Below are positions 11,129-25,800 of a stretch of DNA of 64,000 nt, piece by piece. The translations under genes were made by a program, and so were the position numbers. This stretch comes from Gigantopelta aegis (Eukaryota; Mollusca; Gastropoda; Neomphalida; Peltospiridae). Every line of letters begins with the position of its first letter. Positions within the stretch are counted from its first letter, which is position 1. The stretch spans positions 43,314,004-43,378,003 of the forward strand of contig NC_054706.1 in the NCBI RefSeq assembly GCF_016097555.1, written 5' to 3'. The notes below the pieces were generated by a model. That model worked only from the letters and a program-made list of their open reading frames with translations, did no database searches and had not been told where the DNA came from.

Positions 11129-11834
11129 ATTATTATTATTATTATTATACATAAATTGTGAATCCTGTTCCACTACCTCACATGGTGTCCCCTTCCCCCT
11201 TCATACAAAAAAATAATTAAAAACCTGTTCCGCCGCCTACCGTTATGTCATTATACAATATATGACTTATTATTATAGCGAAACGTTTCTATAGAAAAAT
11301 ACCGAAGTAATGTGTGCGGTGATTTTGTTTTTAGAAAGGGCTAGTGACGTTTACAGTAAGTCAAAATGTCTCTTTAATTGTAGGGGCAGGACGCAGCCCA
11401 GTGGTAAAGCGTTCGCTCGATGTGCGGTCAGGTTTAGGATCGATCCCTGTCGGTGGCCCCATTCGGCTATTTCTTGTTCCAGCCAGTGTACCACGACTGG
11501 TATATCAAAGGCCATGGTATCTACTACTCTGTCTGTGGGATAGTGCATATAAAATATAAAAGATCCCTTGCTGCTGATCGAAAAGAGTAGCCCATGAAGT
11601 GGCGACAGCGGGTTTCCTCTCTCAATATCTGTGTGGTCCTTAACCATATGTTTGACGCCATGTAACCGTAAATAAAATGTGTTGAGTGTGTCGTTAAATA
11701 AAACATTTCTTTATTTCTTTAATTGTACTGGAGCAGCAGAAGTCTTCTTTAACATTCTATTTCAAGTGACAAAACTACCACAACCGAGTCGCTGAATAAA
11801 CAATGTGCTGGTTTGTCTTTAACCTAACATTCCA

Positions 11835-11869
<35 letters not shown>

Positions 11870-14800
11870 TCTCATTTTGCCTTGCAGTCATGTAACTACT
11901 ATGTCGTTATGTATTCATTATGCGTATTTTTCTTCTTTTTTTACTATCATTTTTTGCTCGGTGAATTATTTACTATTTGTTTGTTTGTTTGTTTGTTTTA
12001 TCGTCTCCTAATATATTGGATTGCAACCTGCTTTAACAATATGTTAGAAAACAAAAAGCAAACCTAAGCACCATATAACGCCCAGCAACCCTCGCCCAAT
12101 GCCAGCCCTTGGTTATCGACTTAATTTTACATTATTTATTCATACGTCATGCAGTTCAAGAGACTAACTGGTTTGGGCATACTACGCCCTACTAGTTACA
12201 CAATACTCCTTTTCTGATTTTCTTTTGACCCGTGTGCACGAAGAACTGTGTGTTATATTTATATTCCAACCTCCGTTATAGGCCCATACTTCATGCACCA
12301 TGTGGATATGCCAGTGTAAAGGGACTGTCGTAACTTTGATACTATTGTAGTTCACATTTCTGTGTAATAAACAGCCTCTTTAACGACTAAAAGTACATAT
12401 AAAATAGAAGTTGTTTTTGAATATCAATGTCTGTATATCCAAGGTGTTTCTAATCTTAATGTGCTTAAAAATAGTGCAAGTGACAAGCAGTTTTAACTAC
12501 TACAAGCATAGACCGATATATCTGCCGTGAAACTAAACTTAAATTCAGCTTGACAGCAGATATATCGGACTACTACAAACATTAGTACGACCAGGAAGAC
12601 GTACGATATACTGATTTTGATCTTCTAAGCCACAAAATGTAATAAATATTTAAATTGAATGGTTGGAACCTGTTACCTGGAACATGTCACGAAGACAATA
12701 AAGTCAGCGTAGTCTCTTTAATGTATTGTACATTAACGGGACTATCCAGAGTGTTCTACCATTGTTAATATGTTGTCGACTAGCAGACTTTTTAACGACT
12801 GTAATTATACTTTAAATATATATTTTCTGCGTAACATCTCCGTGGTTGTTCTAATCGTCTTAGTCAAATTTCATTTTATTTTCTAATATCTTCATTTAAT
12901 AGAAACATTAAATGTTATTATCAAAGATAACAATGCAAAATGTTTGTGTTTATTTGTTTATTGGCTGCTGAATTGGCCACGGCTTAATTTAAGGTTACCA
13001 CCCGAAAATAGGGCAATTGGGCCACCCAAATATAAATAAATGACACAAATAGATAAACAGAATGAAATGATACATTGAAAATTGCAAATATGTGAAAATT
13101 ATTTTTGCTGAAATTGAGCAACAGTGCAGACCAGAACCAGATATACACATGTTGAAAATATGCAAATAAATCATCAATGAAAATATAGCATAATCCAATT
13201 CAAATAAAATCCAAATCAACAAATAAATAAACGGTACTGTTGTCGAGCGAGAAACTGCCACATGGCGAGATCTAGCGTCACCATGCGGATCTCAGCCACC
13301 GCCAACAGAACCGCGCCGTGGCCAATTGTATATATGCCATGTCAGCCAGTGGCTACCCACAAAACTGAAATGGACCGACTTCTCCACTTGAATGACATAC
13401 ATTATTGGTGGTAGTTTTAAAGCACTGGAAAAAACGTGCAGTTATTACCAGAAGATAAATGAACCTGGTCGGGGAAAATAAATTAGAATTTGATGCTATA
13501 ATTTCAAGATATTTTATGTATCCACCCAAACGAATTGATTCTGCAGCTTAATGGCTATTTACCCTAATTCTGGCTTCAAATTCAGATAGAAATATTGAAA
13601 GTGTTAACAGCTGAATTGATATCCATCTTGCCTATTAAAGTACCATGTCCTAAACTATTTATCATTTTGATTGCTTTATCAAATGTGTACTAATTAACGG
13701 AACTGCGGTCTGGGTAAATGAAATTATTCAGGCTAGATCCCCAGTTTATAGGCGTAAGATAGACATGTACACGAACTAACCAAACCTGCATTTACGTGCG
13801 TAAATCGACTGAATGTTCATACACGTCCATCCCAATCGCGACATAAACATGTTGTATACAGACTATAATACTGTTCAAAAACGGGTATCATATACACTAA
13901 AAAATATATAAATTAATGTATTGTACATCAATAGCAAATGTGTAGTTTACAGGTCCTGTAATTTAGCAACAAATGACTGATGCACAACTTGAAGTATCCC
14001 TTTCTTACCAATACAAACCTGATAAGTATTATTGTCCTCAAATGTATTTTCTTTGTTTAAAAAACCCCATCAGATTTATACGATACGTGACCAGGTAGTA
14101 CTGCAAGAACATTTCACCTTGTACATATAAAAAAGGTATTAATTATAAACGGACTTGAATTCCTGCCTGCGCATGTCTATTACCAATCTAGATTACATGC
14201 ATGAAAGGGATATTTAAATGTCAAAACATATTTATGAGGCCCAAGAACAAGAGTTGCTGAGCAGTGAACGTAACTAAATACTGTTATATATTCTAATAAC
14301 GTGTGGGTTATAGAATTGAAACGACAAAAGCGTTACATCTTGCTGGTATATATCTAAAATCAAAAGTCTAGAATTATTATTTTTTTATTCTAAATCGCAG
14401 AGCGACAACCACGCGTATTTCAAGTAAAAAGAAAACATATTGTAATGTTAGGGTGTAGTAAAGCTCTTTCATACACACCCGATGGAGAAAACACTGTAGA
14501 TTTCTGGCATTACCCAAATGTCCAGCTAAACCGGCCACTGTAATTCACACTACCAAACTAATTGCAAGTGAAAAGACAATGACTACGACTCGAGCGCTCT
14601 CGGTGGACCGATTTTCTCATTGGGGTTTTCCCATCCCAGTCAGTACCCCACGACTACAGTTCTGTTCAATTATTTAGACCCTAAGTTTTTTGCAACTGTT
14701 ACGTTTAATTCCTATTCCATACTTGTTTTATTTACATACGCGTGAAAACAAACCCAAACCCCGACATATTCCATATACAATTCATCATCTAAAATGCACG

Positions 14801-17800
14801 AAGTTGACTTATTTCCATTTTACAAAAATCTCTGTATGTTTTGAATGCAGGTTCATTCTCCTATAAATAACTACGGCTATTTGCATAACAAAAGCCTCAT
14901 TCTATAGTGTGTTTCAAACTAATGTTCCTTTCCACCTTCCTAGCGGAATATATTGTATATATTTAAGAAACAATTTGGAAACATAAGTCAATAAACAATT
15001 CAGTAGCGGATTCAGGCGGGAAGTCCAGGTGACACGTCCCCTCTATTTTTGTCAAACAATATACATTACAGAATACACAAAAAATTAAAACTTATCCCAT
15101 CCACCTGTTCAAAAACAACGGGTTTTGGGTCCCCGCTATTAAAAACGTCTGGATCCGAGCCTATGTCATTAGTGTAATGTACTGATACAAAAATAAAAAG
15201 TTTGGGTGCTATTGGGGATAAAACACTGTAAAGTAACTATGAGATAGGTTGATACATTATGACTGTTAGGTTGTATGGCCATGAATAATATATAATATGT
15301 ATTATTTACTAATGCCCGGGCAGTGTTCATCTGAAGGCCACGTTCCCTTTTAGTGAGGGGGTTGGGGTGAGGTCTTAATCTCGTGATGTTCATTGTGACA
15401 TATCGCACACAAATGTGGCCAGAATATTGTGTACCCGCGATTGGTGGAGGCGTGGCCCTCTGCCCAACCCCACACCCACCTCTGGCTTCGTATGTAAGTG
15501 TATTTTATATGGTTTTATAGTGATTGTCCGTGTTTTGTAATACACGTTTATATTTGTTCAATTGACAGGTTGTTTGATAGTGACTGATAATGAATGTCAT
15601 GGGAATAAATTGTTTTCAGTGTTAAAGAGTTAACTTCATCACTATCCACTATCACGTGTGGTATTTTATTTCTTATAAAATTATTTTGCTTTCTGAAATC
15701 TTCTTCGATCTTGATTACATGTTTAACGGTGTCAGAGACGTTTGTAGGTGTGAAAAAGTTCAAACCAAGTGCCAGTTCTTTTTGACCTATGTGCCCTTTT
15801 ACTTGACTCCAGATCAGTTCTATTGGATTCAGTTCCGAATGTCTTGGCGGCAGTCTTAGATATAAGTGTTCATGGCGTTCGGCAATATCATCAGTAACAA
15901 ACTGCGGTTTTGTCATGTTATTCTCAAAAGGTATTTTATTGGTTCGTAGCCACGACTGTATGTCGTCCTTCTTGGTGTTAAATGTAGGACATCGTGTTAT
16001 CTCAGTTATTTTGTTGTGGTAGCTAACATTACAATCCAATTAAAATTATCCCCACTATTACATGTGGATCTAACAGCAGCCCGTTGGAGCTCATGTCCAG
16101 TTGACCTTTCATTCGACCAATCAAAACCTTACTTGCAAAATCATGCCAGTGATTTCAAAATTTTTTGAAAACATTCGGGATTATGCCGAGGGTATACGAA
16201 ACGATTCGGGTGAATTACGAAGTATGCCGGAAACTAATTTCAGTATAAAATTTTATATAAAATTCCTTTCAAGACGAAAAAACAACCGTTATGGTATAGC
16301 CATAAAATCTGTTTATACTAGTATACAATCCAGAGTTTATTACTGCACTTTCCCCCCTGTTTTTTTAATGTTGAAATAGACGAACAAGTTCCCCTATTGC
16401 ATAAATAGTCTCGCCCGATATTTTAACGGCGAAGTGTAATTGGTCGATATTTGAATTGTTATTTATAGACGAAATGTCACCTGGACATGGGAGTCCACGC
16501 AGTGCTGTTAGATCTAATACATTTTTCATGATTTATCTAGCCATGGTAGTCTCCATCTTGTTTGTTTTTTTAGCTTCAAATACCAAGTCGCAACCATCTA
16601 TCAGTCCATATTTAGCACAGCCAGCATGACAGATAATAAGTCGTTTTCCCTTCCCAGTCATCAACAGAGTTTAGGAACTCGATGAGTAGCGTCTAATTTA
16701 GGCAGGTGATTGGCGGTGCTTGTGCCCGGATGGATATCTATCCAGTGCTGGGATGTGGTATGGTCAACGTTCACCCACGTCTCATCTTGACATACTATTA
16801 AATACCCCTGTTCTCGTAAACTGGATACTTCATGGAGATAGGAGAGTCTCCTGTCTGATATATTGGCGTCCTCAAAAATCACTTTCCCAGTTGTTGAAAT
16901 ATGTTGAGATTTGTTGATGTAATTGTAATGTTGATATCCATATGTTGATTCCGCATTCCTCACTCAAAGCCAAATTAATCTTATGTAATGTAGGTAATTC
17001 GCCCTCTCTATAAAATCGGTATACTCGTCGCCTAATAACATCTTTATCAAACAAATCGATAAGTTTTCGGTCAGGTTCTTTAACAATGCATTCTGTGCTC
17101 TGATTGGTAGCGTTTAGATTTTTTATATTTCTTTTCACTGTTGAAACCGAAATTATAAGTGCAGCGGCGACTCGTTCGACAATTCGATAAGCGGCATATC
17201 TAGGTCTACCATGTTTTCAAAATAACCCAAAACGTTCTTAATACAAGCTTTTACATCAGCTGAAATGATTTTCGATTTACCCATATTTTACTCAAATAAC
17301 AATAATGTATGGAATGTCCAGTAATACATCTTCTGTGAACTTATATACCCTTCTATACTTGTATTTCATGTGGTTTACACAATGCAATCATAGATTATAC
17401 TTAGAAAATAATATGTTACTGACCATCGACTTGATATGTACAAGCAATGTTATCTTATTTTGGACATTCAGGGCCGTGTCTAGGGAATGGGCAAGTGGCG
17501 GAACACCCGAAAAAGTCTGAACAATAGCTTTTTGGTTTACGCATTACAAAAGTACCCACCCAGCACCACCATAAATACTATAGATTTGACCACAAGGGGT
17601 CTCAATTAAAAGAAAATGATTGTGGAAAGAGGATGGCTACCAAACCTAACACTGTAGACCTTGTGTAAACTGATTTTTGTTTGTTACTACACCCCAATTG
17701 TGTTAGGTTAGGTACGGTATATAAATATGTAATTTATAAAATAACATTCATATAAATAATTTATTGGCAAAATTAATTCAATATGCTGCATGTACATGGA

Positions 17801-20800
17801 ATGGTTACATGTATTTTTACGTATATTTTTAAAGAAAAGGTTAGACAAAGTTGGTACACATTTTACATTCCAAAACATTCATAACCTTGATTCATTGAAA
17901 CAAGCTATAATGGCCTTCACGTAGCCTCGTATCGTAATCTTTTGTTATGCAAATAGCCGTAGTTATTTATACGAGAAAGAACCTGCATTCAAAACATACA
18001 GAGATTTTTGTAACATGAAAATAAGTCAACTTCGTGCATTTTAGATGATGAATTGTATATAAAACCTGTCGGGGTTTGGGTTTGGCAAGGATTGAATAGG
18101 AATTAAACGTAACATTTGCAAAAACCTTTGGGTCTAAACAATTGAACAGGACTATCATATATCAAAGGCCGGAGTATGTACTGTCATGCTTGTGGGAAAG
18201 TGCATATACTTCATTATTTCACTTATTTTCGTGCTTATATCCAATTAAGATTCAAGCACGCTGTCCTGGGCACACGCCTCAGCTATCTGGGCACACACCT
18301 CAGTGTCCAGGACAGTGAGTTAATTGTTAGTGGTTAGGGGTTAGCAAGAGAAAAGAGGGTGTAGTGGTCTTGCACCTACCCACTGAGTCATTAAAACTAG
18401 CTCTGAGTGGGAGCCGGTACCGGGCTGCGAACTCTGTACCTACCAGCCTTATATCCGATGGCTTAACCACGACACCACTGAGCCAAGTGCGTATAAAAGA
18501 TCCGTTGCTGCTAATGAAAAAAAAAGTAGCGGGTTTCATCTAAGACAATATATATCATGTCAGAATTACCAAAAATGGTTGACATTCAATAGCCGATGAT
18601 TAATAAATTGATGTGTATTTGTAGTTTCATGAAACAACAAAAAAGAAACTGTTTAAGAACATATCCATCTTCAGTTTAGCTGGTTAGATGTTTTGGAGCA
18701 GCCCGTTGTAATATGTGCACACTATTTAGGTTTTTAAATTTAGTCACTAATTTAGTATTCTCTGTGTAACACTAGGTCTAGTTGGAAGGAATATTTGTTC
18801 TTGATACCTGTAACCTTTCGACAAAGCAAATCGCATACTGCGACATGCTATGACAAATCGCATACTTTTAAAGGTTTTTTGTTTAACGACACCACTTGAG
18901 CACCTTGATTTATTAATCATCGGTTATTGGATGTAAAACATTTGATAATTTTGACATATAGTCTTAGAGAGGAAACCCGCTACATTTTTTCATCAGAAGC
19001 AAGGGCTCTTTCCCATGCACCATTCTACAAACAGGATAGCATTTAGTCCACGGTTTTTGATATACCAGTCGTGGTTTACTGGCTGGAACGAGAAATAGTC
19101 CAATAGGCCTACCGACGGGAACCGATCCAAGACCGACTGTGCATCAGGCGAGCGCTTTACTACTAGGCTAACGACGTACCGCCCCAATCGCATACTGTGA
19201 CAGGCTATGACAAATCGCATACTGTGACAGGCTATGACAAATCGCATACTGTGACAACCTATGACAAATCGTACACTGCGACCTGCTATGACAAATCGCA
19301 CACTGCGACACGCTACAACAAATCGCACACTGCGATATGCTATGACAAATCGCACACTGCGACACGCTACAACAAATCGCACATTGCGATATGCAATGAA
19401 AAATCGCATACTGTGACATGCTATGACAAATCGCATACTCCGACACGCTATGACAAATCGCACACTGCGAACCGCTATGACAAATCGCACACTGCGACAC
19501 GCTATGACAAATCGTACACTGCCACACGCTATAACAAATCGCACACTGCGACCTGCTACAACAAATCGCTCCGTGGCCATGCGTATTCGCCTTTACCGCC
19601 GCGGGTTTTTTCGTTGTTTGTATGTTGTTGTTGGTTCGTCCCGCTGAAGTGTATGTAAATATTGCAGATGTAAATATGTAGAGAATGTGCAGGGAGCTGC
19701 CTTTACATAAGCTTTTCCTGTCCGAGCCGTATCAAACGGAAATAAAAGTTGAACATTTAAACAAAGGAAATAAAAGTTGTTGAAAACCCCCAAAAGAGAT
19801 TGTTTTCGTCGACGTCATTTCCAGTGTTCGAATTTAACGTGGGAATGATGAAATGGAAAGAAATGTTTTATTTAACGACGCACTCAACACATTTTATTTA
19901 CGGTTATATGGCGTCGGACATATGGCTAAGGACCACACAGATACTGAGAGGAAACCCGCTGTCGCCACTTCATGGGCTACTCTTTTCGATTACCAGCAAG
20001 GGATCTTTTATATGCACCATCCCACAGACAGGATAGCACATACCACGGCCCTTGATATACCAGTCGTGTTGCACTGGCTGGAACGAGAAATAGCCCAATG
20101 GGTCCACCGACGGGGATCGATCCCAGACCGACCGCGCAGCAAGCGAGCGCTGTACCACTGAGCTACGTCCCGCCCCTTGGAATGATGAGGTCCTCCGGTT
20201 ATGTATGTTCATGGGTCAATTAAAATGTCTAAATGCTTCAATAAGCCCAGCTCTGTACACCGGCTAAACAACTAGCAGGCTGCCAGGATTGGACTGAACT
20301 GCGGTTGGACACGGTGGGGGAGGGGGGGGGGGGGATGCTGGGAGTTAGGGTATTCTTTGGGGCTATATGCGTAGGCGGTTCGGCCTTAGGTTTTGTGTGG
20401 GCCGGCCTCCCCTCCCTCCCGACCCTCACCTGGTCACACCAATGTTTAAAATATGACTGGCAGCGCCTTTCCTTTCAACCTCCCATGGGCTTAATGAATA
20501 TTGTTTAAGAATTATTATTAATTTTAGACCAGCCCATCTAAATTTGCGCCGAAAATATATTATATTAATAATTTATATAGGTTAGGAATGTTGATATTTT
20601 TCTTTAAGGGCGCAGCCAAAACCTTTTAACCCCAATTTCCCCCTTTTTATACTTTTGGCGTTAATATTCAAAATTTCCCCTATTTGTTAGGTTATCCCTG
20701 TCCCGAGTCAGACCCCCGATCCTATCGGAGGCCGGACTCGGGATAGGCGTGTTCGAAACCCTAGTGGTATATGGACACGTTAAACCAGTTACTAAGCTAA

Positions 20801-22604
20801 GCTAAGTGTACACCGGCCTCGGTGGTGTCGTGGTTAAGCCATCGGACATAAAGCTGGTAGGTACAGGGTTCGCAGCCCGGTATCGGCTCCCACCCAGAAC
20901 GAGTTTTAACGATTCAATTGGTAGGTGTAAGGCCACTACACCCTCTTCTCTCTCACTAACAACTAACCCACAGATAGCTGAGGTGTGTGTCCGGGAAAGC
21001 GTGGTTGAACATTAATTGGATAAAAGCACTAAAATAATTTTTAAAAAGAGAAGAAGAAGTTCCATACCCAGCAGAACAGTTGATAAAACAATAAACTACA
21101 AGTACTTATATTGTAGGACTGTTTAAAAACATTTACTAATTTTATACCGTGATTATTTCAAAACTGAACATTTTAAAGCCGGCTCGACCCATTGGGCTAT
21201 TTCCCGCTCCAGCCAGAGCTCCACAACTGGTGTAACAAAGGCCGTGGAATGTACTATCCTGTCTGTGGGATGGTGCATATAATAGATCCCTTGCTGCTGA
21301 TCAAAAAGAGTAGCCCATGAAGTGGCGACAGCGGGTTTCCTCCCTCAATATCTGTGTGGTCCTTAACCATATGTCTGACACCATATAACCGTAAATAAAA
21401 TGAGTTGAGTGCATCGTTAAATAAAACACTTCCTTCCTTTCTTCCTTCCTTCCTTCCTTCCTTCCTTCCTTCCTACTCATTACAACCTTTACAATGGCAA
21501 TTAATTGTGCCTAAACAAACTTGTGAATTGTGAAGTTGGCCTCAGATTACAGTTATCTTCCTATTTGGTTGTACAGAAATTTGTCCGCGCAAGTAGTCTG
21601 CTGTTTGACTGTGATTATTTCATGGCAGACAGCTATGAAGTGGCAACTATTTTACTGAAGTTGACAGGGGAGAACATGTAGTTTGTAAACATGTGTAACT
21701 TGTTGACATTGAAGACTTGTTTGTGGTAATTCCGGCCCATGCAAAAGTAGTGCTTTTTGTGTAAAATGGGTGTACTCCGGCCTGGTTTAGAGGGTGTTTG
21801 TTTAAACCAGTGTGCCCCAGGCAGGCAAAGGTACATACAAAAATCCACGGGCCTGCTGATATTAATAAAAATGTTATAGCCACTAAGGCTATATAGAAAC
21901 ATATAGCGAAATTAATTGTGGTCTGTGGCCAGCTTATGCTCCCAAGTAACAAGTTTAAAACAAAGGTGGATGCGGTGTTATGGATTTATTATCAGTGGCC
22001 TCTCCAGTATAAAAACATGAAACTAAATGAGATCATTTCAAGTGAATGTGTGCGGCCTCCTTCACGCAAAGAGGGATACTTGTGAACTCTGCTTATATAT
22101 GTATAGTGTTAGGTATATATTATTACATTTATGTAGTTAAGAGATCTGAACATTAAAGTGGGCGTACTCCAAAATCAAGCACCGCTGAGATGTTTTTAAT
22201 GAAACCTAAATATGCATTAACCTGATTTTGGCGTTCTCTGGCTGTGTTACATTTAAACGTGTTTACACTGACGGAGTTAAAAAGGTTTATTGTGCTGTGA
22301 TATATACCGTGTATTCAAATACTTTCCTTGGAGCTATTGTGCAGTGCAGGCTTCATGCCGGCCGATATTTTGAGAAAACCTAATAACCCTAACCCTAAAG
22401 AGAACCGTTTTCCCGGGACAAAGCTACCTACTACTATGACGCGTACACACTGATTCTACTAGCACTGTCACGAACAGATTTCAAGGGCAAAAATAATCTA
22501 CTTTGCAGTATGTTTGGAATTTGTGCAGTTTCTTTACATTTAATAGTAAGGAAATAATGCATGGACTAGTGTGGTGTAAAACTGTATTCTGGCATGTTAA
22601 ATGC

Positions 22605-22683
<79 letters not shown>

Positions 22684-22780
22684 CAGAGAGAGAGAGACAG
22701 ACAGACACGGACACGGACAAAGAAACAAATCGGGGGAAATATTTACATGTAATAACTAAGGAAATGATGGTAAAAAATGT

Positions 22781-22841
<61 letters not shown>

Positions 22842-25800
22842 CGGTTGGACGGACGGACGACGGACGGACGGACAGACAGACATGCAAACAGACAAACAAT
22901 GAAAACAAAATGGGGGGGAAAATGTGATGGACAAGAAGGAAAAGAAGACACTTGGTTGATACTGCAACTGCACAGCCAACTGCATACATGCATAGAGATT
23001 TACACGTAGCTGGTTCGTTTATTTGGATTGTTTGGTTAACAGGCCGTGTGTGCATTCACACAATGTGATCTGTAAACTGACCTGTGTCCCTCAAAATAAA
23101 ACAATGACAAGGTATACAGAGGAGCGAAATAACGTTTAACGTTGGCATACCGCAGTAAATGTTGGCACGTGTCTCACATACACGTATACGTCAGTGCATC
23201 ACATGCTAGATGGGATAGGAAATTACATGTTGTAGTTACTTTATCATATAGGATGGGTGTGTGTGTACGTCAGTGCATCACATGCTAGATGGGATAGGAA
23301 ATTACATGTTGTAGTTACTTTATCAAATAGGATGGGTGTGTGTGTACGTCAGTGCATCAAATGCTAGATGGGATAGGAAATTACATGTTGTAGTTACTTT
23401 ATCAAATAGGATGGGTGTGTGTGTACGTCAGTGCATCAAATGCTAGATGGGATAGGAAATTACATGTTGTAGTTACTTTATCAAATAGGATGGGTGTGTG
23501 TGTACGTCAGTGCATCAAATGCTAGATGGGATAGGAAATTACATGTTGTAGTTACTTTATCAGATAGGATGGGTGTGTGTGTACGTCAGTGCATCAAATG
23601 CTAGATATGATAGGAAATTACATGTTGTAGTTACGTTGTCAGATAGGATGGGTGTGTGTGTACGGAATGCACACATACAATCGATTTATCAAAGGTCTTG
23701 TCAGATTCATGCTACCTAACGCAGTGTAGTGTTCTGGTTATTACAAAAAATCTAATTTAAACCTATTTACAGAATTTGCGATTGTGCATTTCGCGTATAA
23801 TTACGTCACTGGTAGAACTTGGTACTGGCATTGGCTATCTAGGACATTACCAGGTTTCTTTGACTCTATCACCAACGTACGTGGGATATCGTCATGTGAT
23901 ATCACAAATCTCAAACAGTGGCCTCTCCAACGGATGTGTTAAAAATGCACATTCCCTGCAGACAGGATAGCATATACCATGGTCTTTAATTTGATATATC
24001 CATTGTGGGGCATTGTTTGTGTTTGCGGAACTTGTAGTTCTCTGTTGGCCATCCATTCATGTAGCAACCAGGAACATTGAAAAACATAGCAAAAAAATAT
24101 CGAAGGGAAAGCCCAACACTTTGAATATATGCTAGAGATTTGAGAAGTATAGAATGAAAAGAGTTAATCTAGCATGACATAGCTGTGGGATCCATATAGA
24201 ACTGTATACATGAAGTTTGCGGAACGAAAGCATGCTTATGCATTGGCGCGTTAAATTATATTCATAATTAATGTAGACCGCACCCGCATTGTAGCCTACA
24301 TGTACGGGCTTATCGGTGCTGGGAAGGCAGATAAAATAATAGCATTAATAATTTAAAAAAAATAAAAATAAAAATAATAATAATAAATAAATAAATAAAT
24401 TAATTAATTTAATTAATTAATTAATAAAATAAATAATAATAATATTGATAGGCTTACGACGACCTTACGTCCATATGCCTTAAAGAGGCATATGCCTATG
24501 ACCGTTTTAATGAAATAAAGTGAAATTTAATAGATCTAAAATAATTTTTAAAAATGTAATCGGTTTATGAAAAACAATTATATTCCAGACAACGGAATGG
24601 TCTTGGAGTTTCTGGGACTATAGACACCCCTCTTAATGTTTGTTTTGTTTCCATAGCTTAATCTAAAAATCTATTAACAGTTGGGAGAATTTGGTCGGAA
24701 AATGTGTATCTAAATTGAGGTTTCACTTAGCCAAACACATTGTAAGACAATTAAAGCTCTTTAATGATTGTACTCGGCTGATGATCAGTCAATCAATATT
24801 TGATTTTCGAATTAGCTTTTTGGCGATTTAATAATAAAATAAATCTAATATTCAACCTTAATTCCCATTTGGAAATTTGGCGAACGACCACTTAAACCCT
24901 GTTCAGTTTTTAGTTTTCTAGTCCCATGATAGAAAATAACTCGGTGGTGTCGTGGTCAAGCCATCGGTCATAAGGCTGGTAGGTACAGGGTTCGCAGCCC
25001 GGTACCGGATCCCACCCAGAGCGAGATTTAACGACTCAGTGGGTAGGTGTAAGACCACTATACCCTCTTCTCTCTCACTAACCACTAACCACTAACAACT
25101 AATCCACTTTCTTGGACAGACAGCCCAGATAGATGAGGTGTGTACCCAGGACAGCGTGTTTGAACCTGAATTGGATATATGGCTGGTAGGTACAGGGTTC
25201 GCAGCCCGGTACCGGATCCCACCCAGGGCGAGTTTTAACGACTTTGCGGGTAGGTGTAAGACCACTATATCCTCTTCTCTCTCACTAACCACTAACAACT
25301 AATCCACTTTCTTGGACAGACAGCCCAGATAGATGAGGTGTGTACCCAGGACAGCGTGTTTGAACGTAAATTGGATATAAGCACGAACATAAGTTGAAAT
25401 TCAATGAAATTACTCGAAATGCACCGGGGCGGATCTAGATGGATCTAGGGGGTTCGGACTCCCCGTCCCCTCAAATCTGAGAAGTGCCCTTCTCTCGATT
25501 GATTTGAATTTGTCACAAGATCAATCAGAATAATAAATATTTAGTGATCGTTTTCTGTTTAGATCTACTATCGCATGTATGTCACCTTAGACCTTTGGAA
25601 GTACAATAAAGGTTGTTATAATGGTGCTCTTTTAAAATTTCATTCTGCCTTTTTCGTCCTACCCCCCCCCCCCCCCCCAGAAAGGCTAGACCCTCCCCAG
25701 ATGCACCGAAGAGCTTACGTTACTGGTATTCTTGGGACCATCTTATATTAATCTAATAATCATTATAAATGAATGTGTGCCAGTATATGTCTAACATGCC

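Larger units (their letters stand above)
14657..18157 (-). mobile_element. Tc1/mariner-superfamily element with about 230-bp terminal inverted repeats
   Basis: The arms 14657-14893 and about 17934-18157 are inverted copies, sharing CTGTTCAATT, TTTAGACCC, GTTGACTTATTTCCATTTTA-type blocks (variant) and AACTACGGCTATTTGCATAA; weaker similarity continues inward. A TA dinucleotide sits at each edge. Between the arms lies a decayed minus-strand transposase (15548-17284). The element sits inside a SINE B and has itself been hit by a MITE (16045-16530). Confidence 0.75.

Noticed and set aside
14445-14530. A possible zinc-finger (THAP-like) start, MLGCSKALSY
   Set aside because: The spacing of Cys/His and the later motifs are missing, and there is no open frame beyond it.
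19168-19658. Open frames of 119-195 codons on both strands
   Set aside because: They arise from the 27-bp satellite and the SINE within it.
22380-22397. TAACCCTAACCCTAAA as an interstitial telomere
   Set aside because: Only about two and a half units; a similar short word at 42682-42705 is also too short.
22481-23055. Frames of up to 170 codons rich in Ser/Leu or Arg/Glu
   Set aside because: They are translations of GA/TC microsatellites.
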